A DNA stretch of 64,000 bases. Source: Arthrobacter sp. FW305-BF8 (GTDB lineage: Bacteria > Actinomycetota > Actinomycetes > Actinomycetales > Micrococcaceae). Below, piece after piece: positions 17,793 to 26,855 of this stretch. Both the position numbers and the translations under genes were made by a program. The stretch covers positions 744,001 through 808,000 of the forward strand of contig NZ_CP084561.1 in assembly GCF_021789315.1 (NCBI RefSeq), written 5' to 3'. Under the pieces are notes generated by a model. It saw only the letters and a program-made list of their open reading frames with translations, searched no databases and was not told where the DNA came from. Numbering within the stretch: the first letter of the stretch is position 1; the number at the start of each line of letters is the position of its first letter.

Positions 17793-18566
17793 ATGGTTAT
17801 CGATGGTGCCCAGTTGTTCGTCCGCTATGCCTATCCGCCCAATTCACGTGGCAGCTGCGGCCCGCCGGACAGCGACGCCCTGCTGCACTACGGGCAGTCC
17901 GGCGTCACGGACCAGGGGCTCCGCGAACTTGCCAAGGGCTTTGCCGGCGCCTGGCCCTACCTCGAACTGATCGCCGGATCGCATGGCATCGCCGATCCGC
18001 TGGACGCCCGCGTGGTGGAGGCCTACTGGGTGGGCAACAGCCTCCTGGATACCGTCGGCATCACCAACCTCGGCAATTCCATGGAGGACAGGTTCCGGGC
18101 GCGCACCGGGCGGCAGTTCCCGCATCTGGTGGAAGGGGTGCTGGCGGGCGGGGTCCCACACCACAGTTTCCACGTGTTCGAGATCTACCCGTGGCTGGGC
18201 CTGCTCCGCGACGAACGCCGGCACGCCACCGCGCTGAACGTGCTGGACAGGTGCAGGATCCGCTGGGGGCAGGTGCTCGCGATCTCCGGGGACGACGCCG
18301 TCGTGCGGTCCCGGCCCCTGGTGTGGGACGGGACAGCCCTGGACATCGGCGAGCCCGTGGTGGAATCAGCCAAGTTCGCCGTGAACGGGACCGGCTTCGT
18401 GGCCGGGCTGGCCGTGGGCGACGTCGTCTCACTGCACTGGGACTGGGTGTGCGACCGACTCTCCACCCACCAGCTGCAGCAGCTCAAGCACTTTACGGCG
18501 CGGCACCTCCGGATTGCCAACAGCGGCGTCGCACACCGCGGCGCAGCCATAGCGCTCGAACACTAG
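17793..18566 (+). CDS. DUF6390-like protein linked to the hydrogenase locus
   Basis: A 257-residue soluble protein that I recognise as the DUF6390-type neighbour of actinobacterial group 1h hydrogenase operons. Visible features are an N-terminal LFVRYAYPPNSRGSCGPPD, a central NSMEDRFRAR and a conserved VPHHSFHVFEIYPW, with clustered His residues that could bind metal. A GAAGG site lies about 9 nt upstream of the ATG. It converges on the hydrogenase operon, ending 66 bp from the last gene. No catalytic motif is recognised; a maturation or assembly role is only inferred from its location. Confidence 0.7.
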   Translation: MVIDGAQLFVRYAYPPNSRGSCGPPDSDALLHYGQSGVTDQGLRELAKGFAGAWPYLELIAGSHGIADPLDARVVEAYWVGNSLLDTVGITNLGNSMEDRFRARTGRQFPHLVEGVLAGGVPHHSFHVFEIYPWLGLLRDERRHATALNVLDRCRIRWGQVLAISGDDAVVRSRPLVWDGTALDIGEPVVESAKFAVNGTGFVAGLAVGDVVSLHWDWVCDRLSTHQLQQLKHFTARHLRIANSGVAHRGAAIALEH

Positions 18567-18601
18567 CGCTCGAACATCAGCGCCGGGCAGCAGCGCCCGG
18601 C
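18551..18601. terminator. Direct repeat and hairpin between convergent genes
   Basis: AGCGCTCGAACA is repeated at 18551-18562 and 18565-18576, then a 7-bp stem GCCGGGC/GCCCGGC (18582-18601) closes on a 6-nt loop. It sits between convergent genes and could end transcription, but there is no U-rich tail. Confidence 0.4.
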
Positions 18602-18632
18602 CACAAACGCTGCGACCAGCGACGGCGGCCGG

Positions 18633-19019
18633 TTACGGTGACTGCGGCGCCGGACCGTCGGGATGCTCGGGGGTCTTGACGGCCGTCGCATCACGGGCGG
18701 ACGACTCGCCGGCTGGCCGGCCGGCAGGCGAATCATCGGTTCCCGTGTGCTCGCGTCCCGGTTCGGTGCCCTCCTCCTTGATGACGTCCTCGCCCCGGCG
18801 GGTGGTGCTGACACCGACGTCAACCGGAGCCGGTGCCGCGTCTTCAGGGGTTTCGTCCGCTCCGGGCTGGGCGGGTTCCTTCAGCGGCGGTTCGCTGCCG
18901 AAGGCCCGGGCTGTCCCTGGTGCGGTGCCCTCTGCGGCGCCCGACGCGGTGCCCTGTTCTTCGCCCTTCCCGGCGACCGTTTCCTCGTCGGCGGGGTCAG
19001 GCTGGTTCGTGGGTGACAT
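18633..19019 (-). CDS. Acidic, disordered protein at the end of the hydrogenase operon
   Basis: A 128-residue protein made almost entirely of Pro, Ala, Gly, Glu, Asp and Thr with few hydrophobics, so it should be intrinsically disordered and acidic. A short block STTRRGEDVIKEEGTEPG is the only segment that looks like a conserved linear motif. The ATG has an AAGGAG site 6 nt upstream and overlaps the hypC stop by 23 bp, so it is translated with the operon. No family is recognised. It could be a tether, a chaperone-like tail or a stress-related protein; all are guesses. Confidence 0.65.
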   Translation of the reverse strand: MSPTNQPDPADEETVAGKGEEQGTASGAAEGTAPGTARAFGSEPPLKEPAQPGADETPEDAAPAPVDVGVSTTRRGEDVIKEEGTEPGREHTGTDDSPAGRPAGESSARDATAVKTPEHPDGPAPQSP

Positions 19020-19302
19020 GCTGCTCTCCTTGTGGTGGTTGTGCGGGCTGGGATCCGGGACCGGTGTCCGCAGGGCGGCCCATCAGCTCCAGTCCTTCCA
19101 TGGCCTGTTCTGCGCCCGCGGCGTCTACGCGTTCCAGCGCGAAGCCCATGTGGATCAGGACCCAGGTGCCGGGTTCCAGGGGCCCCTCATCCAGCAGCCC
19201 GATGTTGATCTTCCGGTGCACTCCGGCCACATCGACGAGTGCCAGTTGGCCGCCGTACCCCTCGAGGAGTTCAACGACCCTGCCGGGTATTCCGAGGCAC
19301 AT
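18997..19302 (-). CDS. hypC: HypC/HupF hydrogenase maturation chaperone
   Basis: A 101-residue protein with the diagnostic N-terminus MCLGIPG; Cys2 is the residue that in characterised HypC proteins binds the Fe(CN)2CO intermediate with HypD and hands it to the large subunit. The OB-fold core continues to VLIHMGFALERVD, followed by a family-typical helix and an extra polar tail of about 25 residues that overlaps the next gene. It lies 14 nt downstream of the maturation protease gene. HypD, its partner, is not encoded in this window. Confidence 0.93.
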   Translation of the reverse strand: MCLGIPGRVVELLEGYGGQLALVDVAGVHRKINIGLLDEGPLEPGTWVLIHMGFALERVDAAGAEQAMEGLELMGRPADTGPGSQPAQPPQGEQHVTHEPA

Positions 19303-19316
19303 GTACGGACACCGCC

Positions 19317-19826
19317 TTACTTTGAAGTGGAAAACCGGCCTGGAGTGGAAGAGGCCCGGCCGAGCAGGGACTCGACGGCGGCGGCGGCCTTGGGCACCGC
19401 ATCGGCCACCGCCGGCGAAAGGCCGATGCCTTCGGACAGGTCTGCGGGGACACAGCCCACCACGTACGTCACCGGCAGGCTGCCGCCCATGGACCGAAGC
19501 CGGCCCAGCACGGCCGCCGGGTCCATGCCGTGGGGATCGAGCATGGCCCTGCTGTCCAGGTCCGCCGCGCTGACCCGTAGCACGCGGATGCTGCCGGGAG
19601 CCCAGCTACCGTCCGCAGGCACCGTGTCCACGAGGACCAGGGTGCCGACGCCGGCCAAAAGATCGTAGGCCAGGTGCATGCCGCGGATGCCGTAGTCCAC
19701 CACGCGGACGCCGGTAGCCAGCGGCTGCGGATGGTCGGCGAGGTGACGTGCCACCTCGGGGCCGAAGCCGTCGTCGTGCAGGAACATGTTCCCGACGCCG
19801 GCCACGAGGACGCCGCCGGCGGTCAC
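19317..19826 (-). CDS. [NiFe]-hydrogenase maturation protease (HyaD/HycI type)
   Basis: A 169-residue endopeptidase predicted to remove the C-terminal tail of the large subunit after nickel insertion. The family signature appears as GVGNMFLHDDGFGPEVA at residues 10-26, followed by the conserved VVDYGIRGMHLAYDLL and LVDTVPADG with acidic residues that recognise the bound nickel in related enzymes. The GTG start overlaps the stop of the 39-residue microprotein gene (GTGA), indicating coupling. The large subunit here has a 22-residue tail after its last motif, consistent with a substrate for this enzyme. Confidence 0.92.
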   Translation of the reverse strand: MTAGGVLVAGVGNMFLHDDGFGPEVARHLADHPQPLATGVRVVDYGIRGMHLAYDLLAGVGTLVLVDTVPADGSWAPGSIRVLRVSAADLDSRAMLDPHGMDPAAVLGRLRSMGGSLPVTYVVGCVPADLSEGIGLSPAVADAVPKAAAAVESLLGRASSTPGRFSTSK

Positions 19827-19942
19827 ATCCGCCGCACTTTCATGTACCGCCGGATGTCCGGAACTGCGCGGATTCCGACGTAGATGCCCCAGAGTGCCAT
19901 CGCTGCAAGCACCGAAACCGTGGCCATTCCTATTGCCTTCAT
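19823..19942 (-). CDS. 39-residue membrane microprotein in the hydrogenase operon
   Basis: This short gene reads as a 39-residue protein with a hydrophobic N-terminal helix (MATVSVLAAMALWGIYVGI, about residues 6-24) followed by a basic tail rich in Arg, including DIRRYMKVRRM. Its ATG overlaps the stop of the 465-residue gene in a TAATG junction and its TGA overlaps the protease GTG start, so it is embedded in a chain of coupled genes and cannot be spacer. It resembles the small DUF6893-type proteins of actinobacteria, an association I hold with moderate confidence. Likely role: membrane anchor or docking peptide for the hydrogenase or its electron carrier. Confidence 0.75.
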   Translation of the reverse strand: MKAIGMATVSVLAAMALWGIYVGIRAVPDIRRYMKVRRM

Positions 19943-21339
19943 TACGGGTTTTCCTTTCCCTCCAGCGGCTCCAGTTCGTCAGGGGCGTAGTAGAAGGACC
20001 GGCCGTAGCCCTCGTGAAGATCGGCCGCCGGATCCTGCTCGAGGACGAGCCCGACGTGGGTGCTGCCGTCGACGTCGAAATGCACGCTGGTGACCCGCCC
20101 GGTCTGCCCGCCGAAGAACAGGTCCTGGGCGTCGGCGCGCCGGTTCGGGTGCACGCGCACCCGGCTGCCGCGGGCCACCGCGACGCCGTTGATCACGACG
20201 GCGTCCTGGTCCGGCCGGACACGGGCCTCCGCCTCCGGATTCCACCACGGAACGTCCTGGCTGGCCGTGCTCCACGATTCCGCCGGGGCATAGTCACCGG
20301 GATCCGCGGCGAACGCGCGCGGGTTCCGCAGGGCGCCGTGCAGCTGCTGCAGGTCCTCCGGCGACATCGCCTCACAGCGGTCGATGACGGCGGCGGCCCG
20401 CGAGTCCGTCGCCCGCGCCTCGGCCTTTTCCTCGTCGGTCAGCGTCAGTACCCGCAGCGTGAGGATCTCGTCGATCTCGGTGGAGTCATACAGCGCCACC
20501 GAACTTTCCGGGGCGACCGCGGGATGATCGTAAAGAATGATGGGCGAGATCAGCAGCACGTCGGTCTGGCCTTCGGGGCCGGCCAGCACGGGCCAGCAGC
20601 GGTGCTGGGAACACAGCCCGGCTGCAGGCTGTGCCCACCCGGGCGGGTCCAGCAGCGAGACGAAATCCCCGTCCCGCACGCCGAGCAGCACGTGGGCGCC
20701 GATGAAGGAGGCCGCGGCCGCGTCCTGCCGGTTCCCGGCCGGCAGGGGACCGGCCGGCAGCGGATGAGCCGTGTTGGCCGCGGTGATGCTGAGCCGCAGC
20801 AGCCCGCCGGAATCTTCGGCGGCATGCAGCCGCAGTTCTCCGCGGAGAGCACGACGGCGGCGCACCAGCCGGCCGGCCGGCCTCCCGGCGTCGTCCTTGA
20901 GTTCCTCGACGTCGAGTCCCTCGGGTACCTCCACCGGCAGGACCTGTCCGGCCCGGAGCTGGGCCACGGAGAACGGCCCGAACCCCACTTCCTGTTCTAC
21001 GGCCTCGTCCCAGCTCAGCCAGTTCGCACCGCCCACGGTGAGGCTGTCCACGGGAGTGAACCCGCCGCCATCGTCCGCTTTTTCTGCCGTGCGCGTCTGC
21101 AGCTGCAGGAAGCGGAAATGGATTTCAAGCCCGGCCTCGGCGCCGGGGGCAAGCAGGCAGTCGGCGGACATGGACGGTTCCTCCCCGCTGCCGTCCTCCG
21201 CGGCGCCGGGCGGACCCAGGATCCCGAACTGCCAGCGGACCTGGTTCTTCTGGGCGGAGGCCCGGTAGGGGTAGAGCAGGTAGCCCTCGTAGAGGACGGC
21301 GTCCGCGACGGCCCGGGCAAGGGCCAGACTGGTGTTCAT
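19942..21339 (-). CDS. Conserved hydrogenase-operon protein of unknown function (465 residues)
   Basis: A 465-residue soluble protein with no family I can name. It begins AVADAVLYEGYLLYPYRASAQKNQVRWQFG, includes an Asp/Glu-rich helical part near 305-345, a short CSQHRC cysteine/histidine element near residue 240, and ends in an SH3-like beta segment (VRVHPNRRADAQDLFFGGQTG and following). The ATG is chosen because it overlaps the stop of the DUF6084 gene by 4 bp; an upstream extension would run through that gene. The stop overlaps the microprotein start. Tight coupling with hydrogenase genes points to assembly or electron transfer, but no motif proves it. Confidence 0.75.
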   Translation of the reverse strand: MNTSLALARAVADAVLYEGYLLYPYRASAQKNQVRWQFGILGPPGAAEDGSGEEPSMSADCLLAPGAEAGLEIHFRFLQLQTRTAEKADDGGGFTPVDSLTVGGANWLSWDEAVEQEVGFGPFSVAQLRAGQVLPVEVPEGLDVEELKDDAGRPAGRLVRRRRALRGELRLHAAEDSGGLLRLSITAANTAHPLPAGPLPAGNRQDAAAASFIGAHVLLGVRDGDFVSLLDPPGWAQPAAGLCSQHRCWPVLAGPEGQTDVLLISPIILYDHPAVAPESSVALYDSTEIDEILTLRVLTLTDEEKAEARATDSRAAAVIDRCEAMSPEDLQQLHGALRNPRAFAADPGDYAPAESWSTASQDVPWWNPEAEARVRPDQDAVVINGVAVARGSRVRVHPNRRADAQDLFFGGQTGRVTSVHFDVDGSTHVGLVLEQDPAADLHEGYGRSFYYAPDELEPLEGKENP

Positions 21340-21989
21340 GGCCGTTCCCCGGAAACATCCGCGGTGGCCTGCGCGAGGAGTTTCTCCACCGCCGATTCCC
21401 ACGACGTGAGGCCCTCGGCGGACTTGTACCGGGCGAGTGCTGCCAGGACGTCGCGGTCCAGGCGGATCCATCCGGCGTTCGGGAAGTACTGGTCCATGAG
21501 GCTGCGCCAAGCGGCGACGGGCAGTTTGTAGGACGCCTCGAGGTCCCACGGCACCTGTTCCACCGTGAACCCGGTCTGCCCTTTGGTGAACACGGTGCCG
21601 GAGAACAGCAGCTCCAGCGGTATCTCGCCGTCGCGCAGCGCATGCAGGTATTTGGCGGCGGCCACGTCGAAATCAAACGTGCAGGGCAGCGGGAGGTCCG
21701 CCTCGGTGCTGCCCGTGAAACCCTGCACCATGGTGCTGCACTGCATCCAGATGAACGACTTGAGCGTGCTGGGCCAGCGTCCGCGGTCTCCGAATAGGTC
21801 CAGCAGGCCCGTCTCCTCCTCGGGCGCGTACCCGCGGCGCTGGGGCAGGATCCGGACCTGGCAGCGCAGCGCCACGGCGTGCACCACGGCCCCGGTGCCT
21901 TCCGTCAGCTGCAGCCTGGCCGTCAGCTGCGGGGCGGCGGCGTAGGGTTCGGGCCGGATCTCCATCACGGCGAAGGAAAGCTCGGTCAC
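21336..21989 (-). CDS. DUF6084-like hydrogenase-operon protein
   Basis: A 217-residue soluble, beta-rich protein that I place with the DUF6084 family found in group 1h hydrogenase operons. Notable parts are a N-terminal beta-rich region, an aromatic WPSTLKSFIWMQCSTMVQGF block near residue 90, and LELLFSGTVFTKGQ near 128. It has two cysteines only and no obvious metal site. Start and stop overlap the flanking genes by 4 bp each. Function unknown; the position suggests involvement in cofactor assembly or complex formation. Confidence 0.78.
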   Translation of the reverse strand: MTELSFAVMEIRPEPYAAAPQLTARLQLTEGTGAVVHAVALRCQVRILPQRRGYAPEEETGLLDLFGDRGRWPSTLKSFIWMQCSTMVQGFTGSTEADLPLPCTFDFDVAAAKYLHALRDGEIPLELLFSGTVFTKGQTGFTVEQVPWDLEASYKLPVAAWRSLMDQYFPNAGWIRLDRDVLAALARYKSAEGLTSWESAVEKLLAQATADVSGERP

Positions 21990-22699
21990 CGGAAGCCTCC
22001 CGTGCCGGCGGAATCTGCCGGCGCCGGAACGCTGCGGCGGTTGATCCGGTCGAAGAAGGAGGCGAGCTCATCGCGTGCCTCCTGGCCGCCGTCGAACCCC
22101 CGCCAGAGGCGGCGCAGCCGGCCCACAAGCTCGTAGCAGGCGTCCACCGGAACGAGGTGGCAGTCCGCGGCGGCCCTGCCCGGGCCCGGGCCGCGGATCA
22201 GCAGCGCCTCCGTGTCCGGCGCCGCGAGGCCGAGGGCCGGGTTGCGGGCCAGCACGCTGTCCCAGGCGGCAAGCGGCAGTTCCGATTCGGTGGCCCCGGC
22301 CGGGCCCGGGTAGAACGCCACCGTGCGCCCGAGCTTGGAACTGCGGAAGAAAAACGCCAGGCCCACCGGAATTTCCAGTTCGTCCCACTGCCCAGGGCCG
22401 AGATCGAAGCCGGGGAAGGAGAAGTATCTGTCCGGCACCGAGCGGTAGCGCAGATGGGCGGTCGCATCGGTGAAGAGGAGGTAGCAGGGCCGGCAGGTGC
22501 ACATCATGGCGTGGCTCCCCAAGTCCACCACGTGCTGGTGTGCCTCGGAAATCGGTTCGCCGCACATTTCGCAGCATTCCCCGGCGGCAGGAGCGGGCCG
22601 GTTCGCGGAAATCCGCCGCAGCAAGGCCACCGGCAAGGTGCCGTTGGCCTGGCCGGTTCCCGGGCCGCGCCCTGTACCTCCTCCGTTCTCCATGTTCAT
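21986..22699 (-). CDS. DUF5947-like Cys-rich protein of the hydrogenase operon
   Basis: A 237-residue protein with a zinc-ribbon-like head: ECCEMCGEPI (C42, C43, C46), then HQHVVDLGSHAMMCTCRPCYLLF (H54, H56, H63, C67, C69, C72). This pattern can bind Zn or an Fe-S cluster. The rest is a mixed alpha/beta domain with FFFRSSKLGRTVAFYPGPAGATES. I place it in the DUF5947 family that accompanies group 1h hydrogenases. The ATG at 22699 lies 1 nt after the preceding stop; a second ATG at 22693 is possible. It overlaps DUF6084 by 4 bp. Role unknown. Confidence 0.78.
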   Translation of the reverse strand: MNMENGGGTGRGPGTGQANGTLPVALLRRISANRPAPAAGECCEMCGEPISEAHQHVVDLGSHAMMCTCRPCYLLFTDATAHLRYRSVPDRYFSFPGFDLGPGQWDELEIPVGLAFFFRSSKLGRTVAFYPGPAGATESELPLAAWDSVLARNPALGLAAPDTEALLIRGPGPGRAAADCHLVPVDACYELVGRLRRLWRGFDGGQEARDELASFFDRINRRSVPAPADSAGTGGFR

Positions 22700-22700
22700 C

Positions 22701-23939
22701 TCAGCGGTCCTGTCCGCCGGCTGCCTGCAGTTCCGGGGCAATGCCGGGCGCCGGCGTCGCGATGGGCACGGACACGCCGGCTGCAGGTGCCGGTCCACGT
22801 GCCGCCTGAACGGACACCGCCGCAGACACCGGGGCCGGCTCCGCCGGGGCCGGCTCCGCCGGGGCCGGCTCCGCCGGTTCCGGTCCAGGCGCCGCCGGGA
22901 CGGGTTCCAGCCCGGCCGGTGTCACCAGCGGGATTGCCTGCACCGGCGTCACGGCTGCCGGGGCTGCCGGTACCGGGGCAACCGCCAACGGCGCGGACTG
23001 CACGGACACCGTCGGGACCGCCACGGACATCACTCCGTTCCGGACCAGCAGCGGAAGCGGCTCCAGGTGCAGGTCCTTGTCCTCGAGGCAGGTGCCCGCC
23101 CGCCGCACGTCAAAGTGGCCGCGGCAGGTAGGGCAGGTGAGCAGGCCGCCGCCAACCGGTGCCGCGAGGGCGCGCTGCAGCACGGCGCCGGCCATGGAAC
23201 CGGTGCAGCGCGGGCAGTAGTCGCGGTAGGCGTAGATGTCCTGGCCTGTCCGGCAGGCCAGCACCGCGTAGCCGCCGACCAGGAAGCCTGCCACCTCGCC
23301 GGGTTCGAGCCCGGCGATCTCCGGAACCGGTTCCCACGTGCCGCCGGACATGTCGTGCCAGGATTCGGCGGGCGTGCCGCCCGCCGGATTGTTCACCCGG
23401 ACCAGCAACGAATCCACCGGAATCAGCGCCGGGGCGCCCGGCTGCTTTTCCGCTTCGACGACGTCGATGGCGGTCACCTCGGGGGCGGCGTTCTGGATGG
23501 CCTCCTCAACGGCGTACTTGAGCGTGACGGACGATGACGGGCACCCTTGGCAGGTGCCGAGCAGCTTGAGCCGCACCACGCCGTCGGGACTGATGCCTTC
23601 GAGCTCCACGTCGCCGCCGTGGGAGCCGAGGTAGGGCCGCACACTGTCCAGCGCCGCGGCCACCCGCGCCTCCAGCGAATGGGGGTGCAGCCCGTGGATC
23701 ACCAGGAGGCCGGCCACCAGGCTGTCAGCGGTCAGCGCTTCCAGAGTGACGTCGTCGAGCTTTCCATGGGCCTGCAGGATCTCCATGATCCGCTGCAGTC
23801 CCGCGCCGTAAAGGTCTGTCACCTGCCGGACCAGGTCCTCGGCACGGCCGCGGGCCACCGCCCCGCCGGCGCCGAGGGCGTCAAGGAGTGTGCCTATTTG
23901 GTCGCCGCTCTGCAGCGCCGGCCGGTCCCCGCCGAGCAT
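22701..23939 (-). CDS. NifU-domain / Rieske-like fusion protein
   Basis: A 412-residue protein combining a NifU C-terminal-type domain (about residues 85-165, GTCQGCPSSS with C130 and C133) and a Rieske-like beta domain (about 175-290). In true Rieske proteins the cluster sits in CxH and CxxH; here both His positions are cysteines (CPRC, C242/C245; CPTC, C269/C272), giving CX2C-X23-CX2C. The final 110 residues are Ala/Pro/Glu repeats and look like a disordered tail. The start is 3 nt after the hhyL stop. It is the best candidate electron relay or Fe-S carrier for the hydrogenase. Confidence 0.85.
   Translation of the reverse strand: MLGGDRPALQSGDQIGTLLDALGAGGAVARGRAEDLVRQVTDLYGAGLQRIMEILQAHGKLDDVTLEALTADSLVAGLLVIHGLHPHSLEARVAAALDSVRPYLGSHGGDVELEGISPDGVVRLKLLGTCQGCPSSSVTLKYAVEEAIQNAAPEVTAIDVVEAEKQPGAPALIPVDSLLVRVNNPAGGTPAESWHDMSGGTWEPVPEIAGLEPGEVAGFLVGGYAVLACRTGQDIYAYRDYCPRCTGSMAGAVLQRALAAPVGGGLLTCPTCRGHFDVRRAGTCLEDKDLHLEPLPLLVRNGVMSVAVPTVSVQSAPLAVAPVPAAPAAVTPVQAIPLVTPAGLEPVPAAPGPEPAEPAPAEPAPAEPAPVSAAVSVQAARGPAPAAGVSVPIATPAPGIAPELQAAGGQDR
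22831..22875. repeat. Three tandem 15-bp repeats in the fusion-protein tail
   Basis: GGGGCCGGCTCCGCC is repeated three times (22831-22845, 22846-22860, 22861-22875). On the coding (minus) strand it encodes the repeating EPAPA segments of the disordered tail, so copy-number change keeps the frame. Confidence 0.9.
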
Positions 23940-23942
23940 GGC

Positions 23943-25736
23943 CTACTCGCCGGTCAGGGTCTGGGTGGGGGAGTGGAGCATGTCCAGCGTCTGCCCGTTG
24001 CCCAGGTACATGTGGACACCGCAGGGCAGGCAGGGATCGAAGCTGCGGACGGTCCGCATGATGTCGATGCCCTTGAAGTGCTCGCGGTCGTTCTCCTCGA
24101 AGATCGGCTGCCCCTGGACCGCGTCCTCATAGGGGCCGGCCACACCGTTGGAGTCGGTGGGGCTGGCATTCCATGGAGTGGGCGGGTAGGGGTGGTAGTT
24201 GGCGATCTTGCCGTCGCGGATCACCATGTGGTGGGACAGGACTCCGCGGACCGCCTCGGTGAAGCCGCAGCCGATGCCTTCATCCGGGACCTCGAAGGTT
24301 TCCCACGTCTTGGTGCGTCCGGCCCGGATCTCCTCGAGGGCCTTTTCCGCGAAGTGCAGCGCCGCAGCCGCGGCGTAGGCCTGGAAGTAGGTGCGGGCGC
24401 GGTTGCGTTCGAGCGTGTTGCTCCACTGCGGGATGTTCCACTCGAACGTGACGGGCCCCTTCAGAGCGGTCTTGGGCAGGTTGATCTGGACGCTCCTGCC
24501 GGTGGCCTTGAGGTAGCCGATGTCCACGAGTCCGGCGAGCGCCGTGGCCCAAAGCCGTGCGAGTGGGCCGCCGCCGGTGTCCAGGGCGAGGTTGTCCTGG
24601 CCGTCGAACCAGCGCGGGGACATGACCCAGCTGTACTTGTCCGAGAGGTCGCGCTTCTGCGGCCGCGGGTTGGTGTGCTGGTTCCACGGATGCCTGCGGT
24701 CCACCGGGTTGCCCAGCGGATCGTGGGTAACGAACATTTCCTGGTCTTCCCAGTCCTCGTAGTACGAAGAGCCGAGCATGATTCGCAGGCCCAGGTTGAT
24801 GCGCACCAGGTCGGTGGTGACCAGTTTGCCATCCACCACCACGCCCGGGGTGACGAACATCTTCCGGCCCCACTCGGTCATGTCCTTGTATTCGAAGTTG
24901 CAGTAGTCCGGGTCCTGCAGCGACCCCCAGCAGCCCAGCAGCGTCCGCCGCAGCCCCACCTGCTCATAGCCCGGCAGTGCCTCGTAGAAGAAATCGAACA
25001 GGTCGTCGTGCATCGGGACGACCTTCTTCATGAACTCCACGTAGCGCATGAGCCGCGTGAGGTAGTCCGTCATCAGCTGGATGGTGGCCACCGTCCCCAC
25101 GCCGCCCGGATAAAGCGTGGAGGGGTGCACATGGCGGCCCTCCATGAGGCAGAACATCTCGCGGGTGGCGCGGCTGACCTGCAGGGCCTCCCGGTAGAAC
25201 TCGCCGGTGAAGGGGTTCAGCGAGCGCATGATGTCGGCGATGGTCCGGTAACCGTGGTCCGCCTCATGCGGTGCCCGGGTGTTTTCGGCCTTGGCGAGGA
25301 CGCCGGGGTTCGTTTCGGAGACCATCTTTTCGCAGTAGTCCACGCCAACGAGGTTTTCCTGGAAGATGTTGTGGTCGAACATGTACTCGGCGGCTTCGCC
25401 CAGGTTGACGATCCATTCGCCCAGGCTCGGGGGCTTGACGCCGTAAGCCATGTTTTGCGTATAGCAGGAGCAGGTGGCATGGTTGTCGCCGCAGATCCCG
25501 CAGATGCGGCTGGTGATGAAGTGGGCGTCCCTTGGGTCCTTGCCTTTCATGAAGAGGGAGTAGCCGCGGAAGATCGAGGAAGTGCTCTTGCATTCCACGA
25601 CCTGGTTGTTCTCGAAATCGATCTTTGTGTAGATGCCGAGGCTGCCGACGATCCTGGTGATGGGATCCCAGTTCATTTCCACCAGGTTGCTGTTGCCCGC
25701 TCCGCTTCCGGAACCCATGGGAATTGTTGACGTCAT
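23943..25736 (-). CDS. hhyL: Group 1h [NiFe]-hydrogenase large subunit
   Basis: A 597-residue catalytic subunit. The two CxxC motifs that hold the Ni-Fe centre are complete: RICGICGDNH at residues 78-86 (C79, C82) and DPCLPCGVH at 567-575 (C569, C572). The motif contexts ICGDNHATCS and LPCGVHMYLG are those of the actinobacterial group 1h (group 5) enzymes, known from Streptomyces, Mycobacterium and Ralstonia to oxidise trace, even atmospheric, H2 under oxic starvation. Twenty-two residues follow His575, consistent with a tail removed by the protease encoded downstream. The ATG is 30 nt after hhyS. Confidence 0.96.
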   Translation of the reverse strand: MTSTIPMGSGSGAGNSNLVEMNWDPITRIVGSLGIYTKIDFENNQVVECKSTSSIFRGYSLFMKGKDPRDAHFITSRICGICGDNHATCSCYTQNMAYGVKPPSLGEWIVNLGEAAEYMFDHNIFQENLVGVDYCEKMVSETNPGVLAKAENTRAPHEADHGYRTIADIMRSLNPFTGEFYREALQVSRATREMFCLMEGRHVHPSTLYPGGVGTVATIQLMTDYLTRLMRYVEFMKKVVPMHDDLFDFFYEALPGYEQVGLRRTLLGCWGSLQDPDYCNFEYKDMTEWGRKMFVTPGVVVDGKLVTTDLVRINLGLRIMLGSSYYEDWEDQEMFVTHDPLGNPVDRRHPWNQHTNPRPQKRDLSDKYSWVMSPRWFDGQDNLALDTGGGPLARLWATALAGLVDIGYLKATGRSVQINLPKTALKGPVTFEWNIPQWSNTLERNRARTYFQAYAAAAALHFAEKALEEIRAGRTKTWETFEVPDEGIGCGFTEAVRGVLSHHMVIRDGKIANYHPYPPTPWNASPTDSNGVAGPYEDAVQGQPIFEENDREHFKGIDIMRTVRSFDPCLPCGVHMYLGNGQTLDMLHSPTQTLTGE

Positions 25737-25766
25737 TGTCTTCTTCGCCTGTCTGGAATGGGGTGG

Positions 25767-26825
<1,059 letters not shown>

Positions 26826-26855
26826 CGTTGCCTCTTTCAGTGCCCCTGCTGGGGT

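Noticed and set aside
18676..19668. Plus-strand 330-residue frame over the hypC/protease region
   Set aside because: It is antisense to hypC and the protease, whose motifs are unambiguous.
22831..22875. Tandem repeat considered as a CRISPR or regulatory array
   Set aside because: No spacers; units are 15 bp, in frame and inside a coding region.
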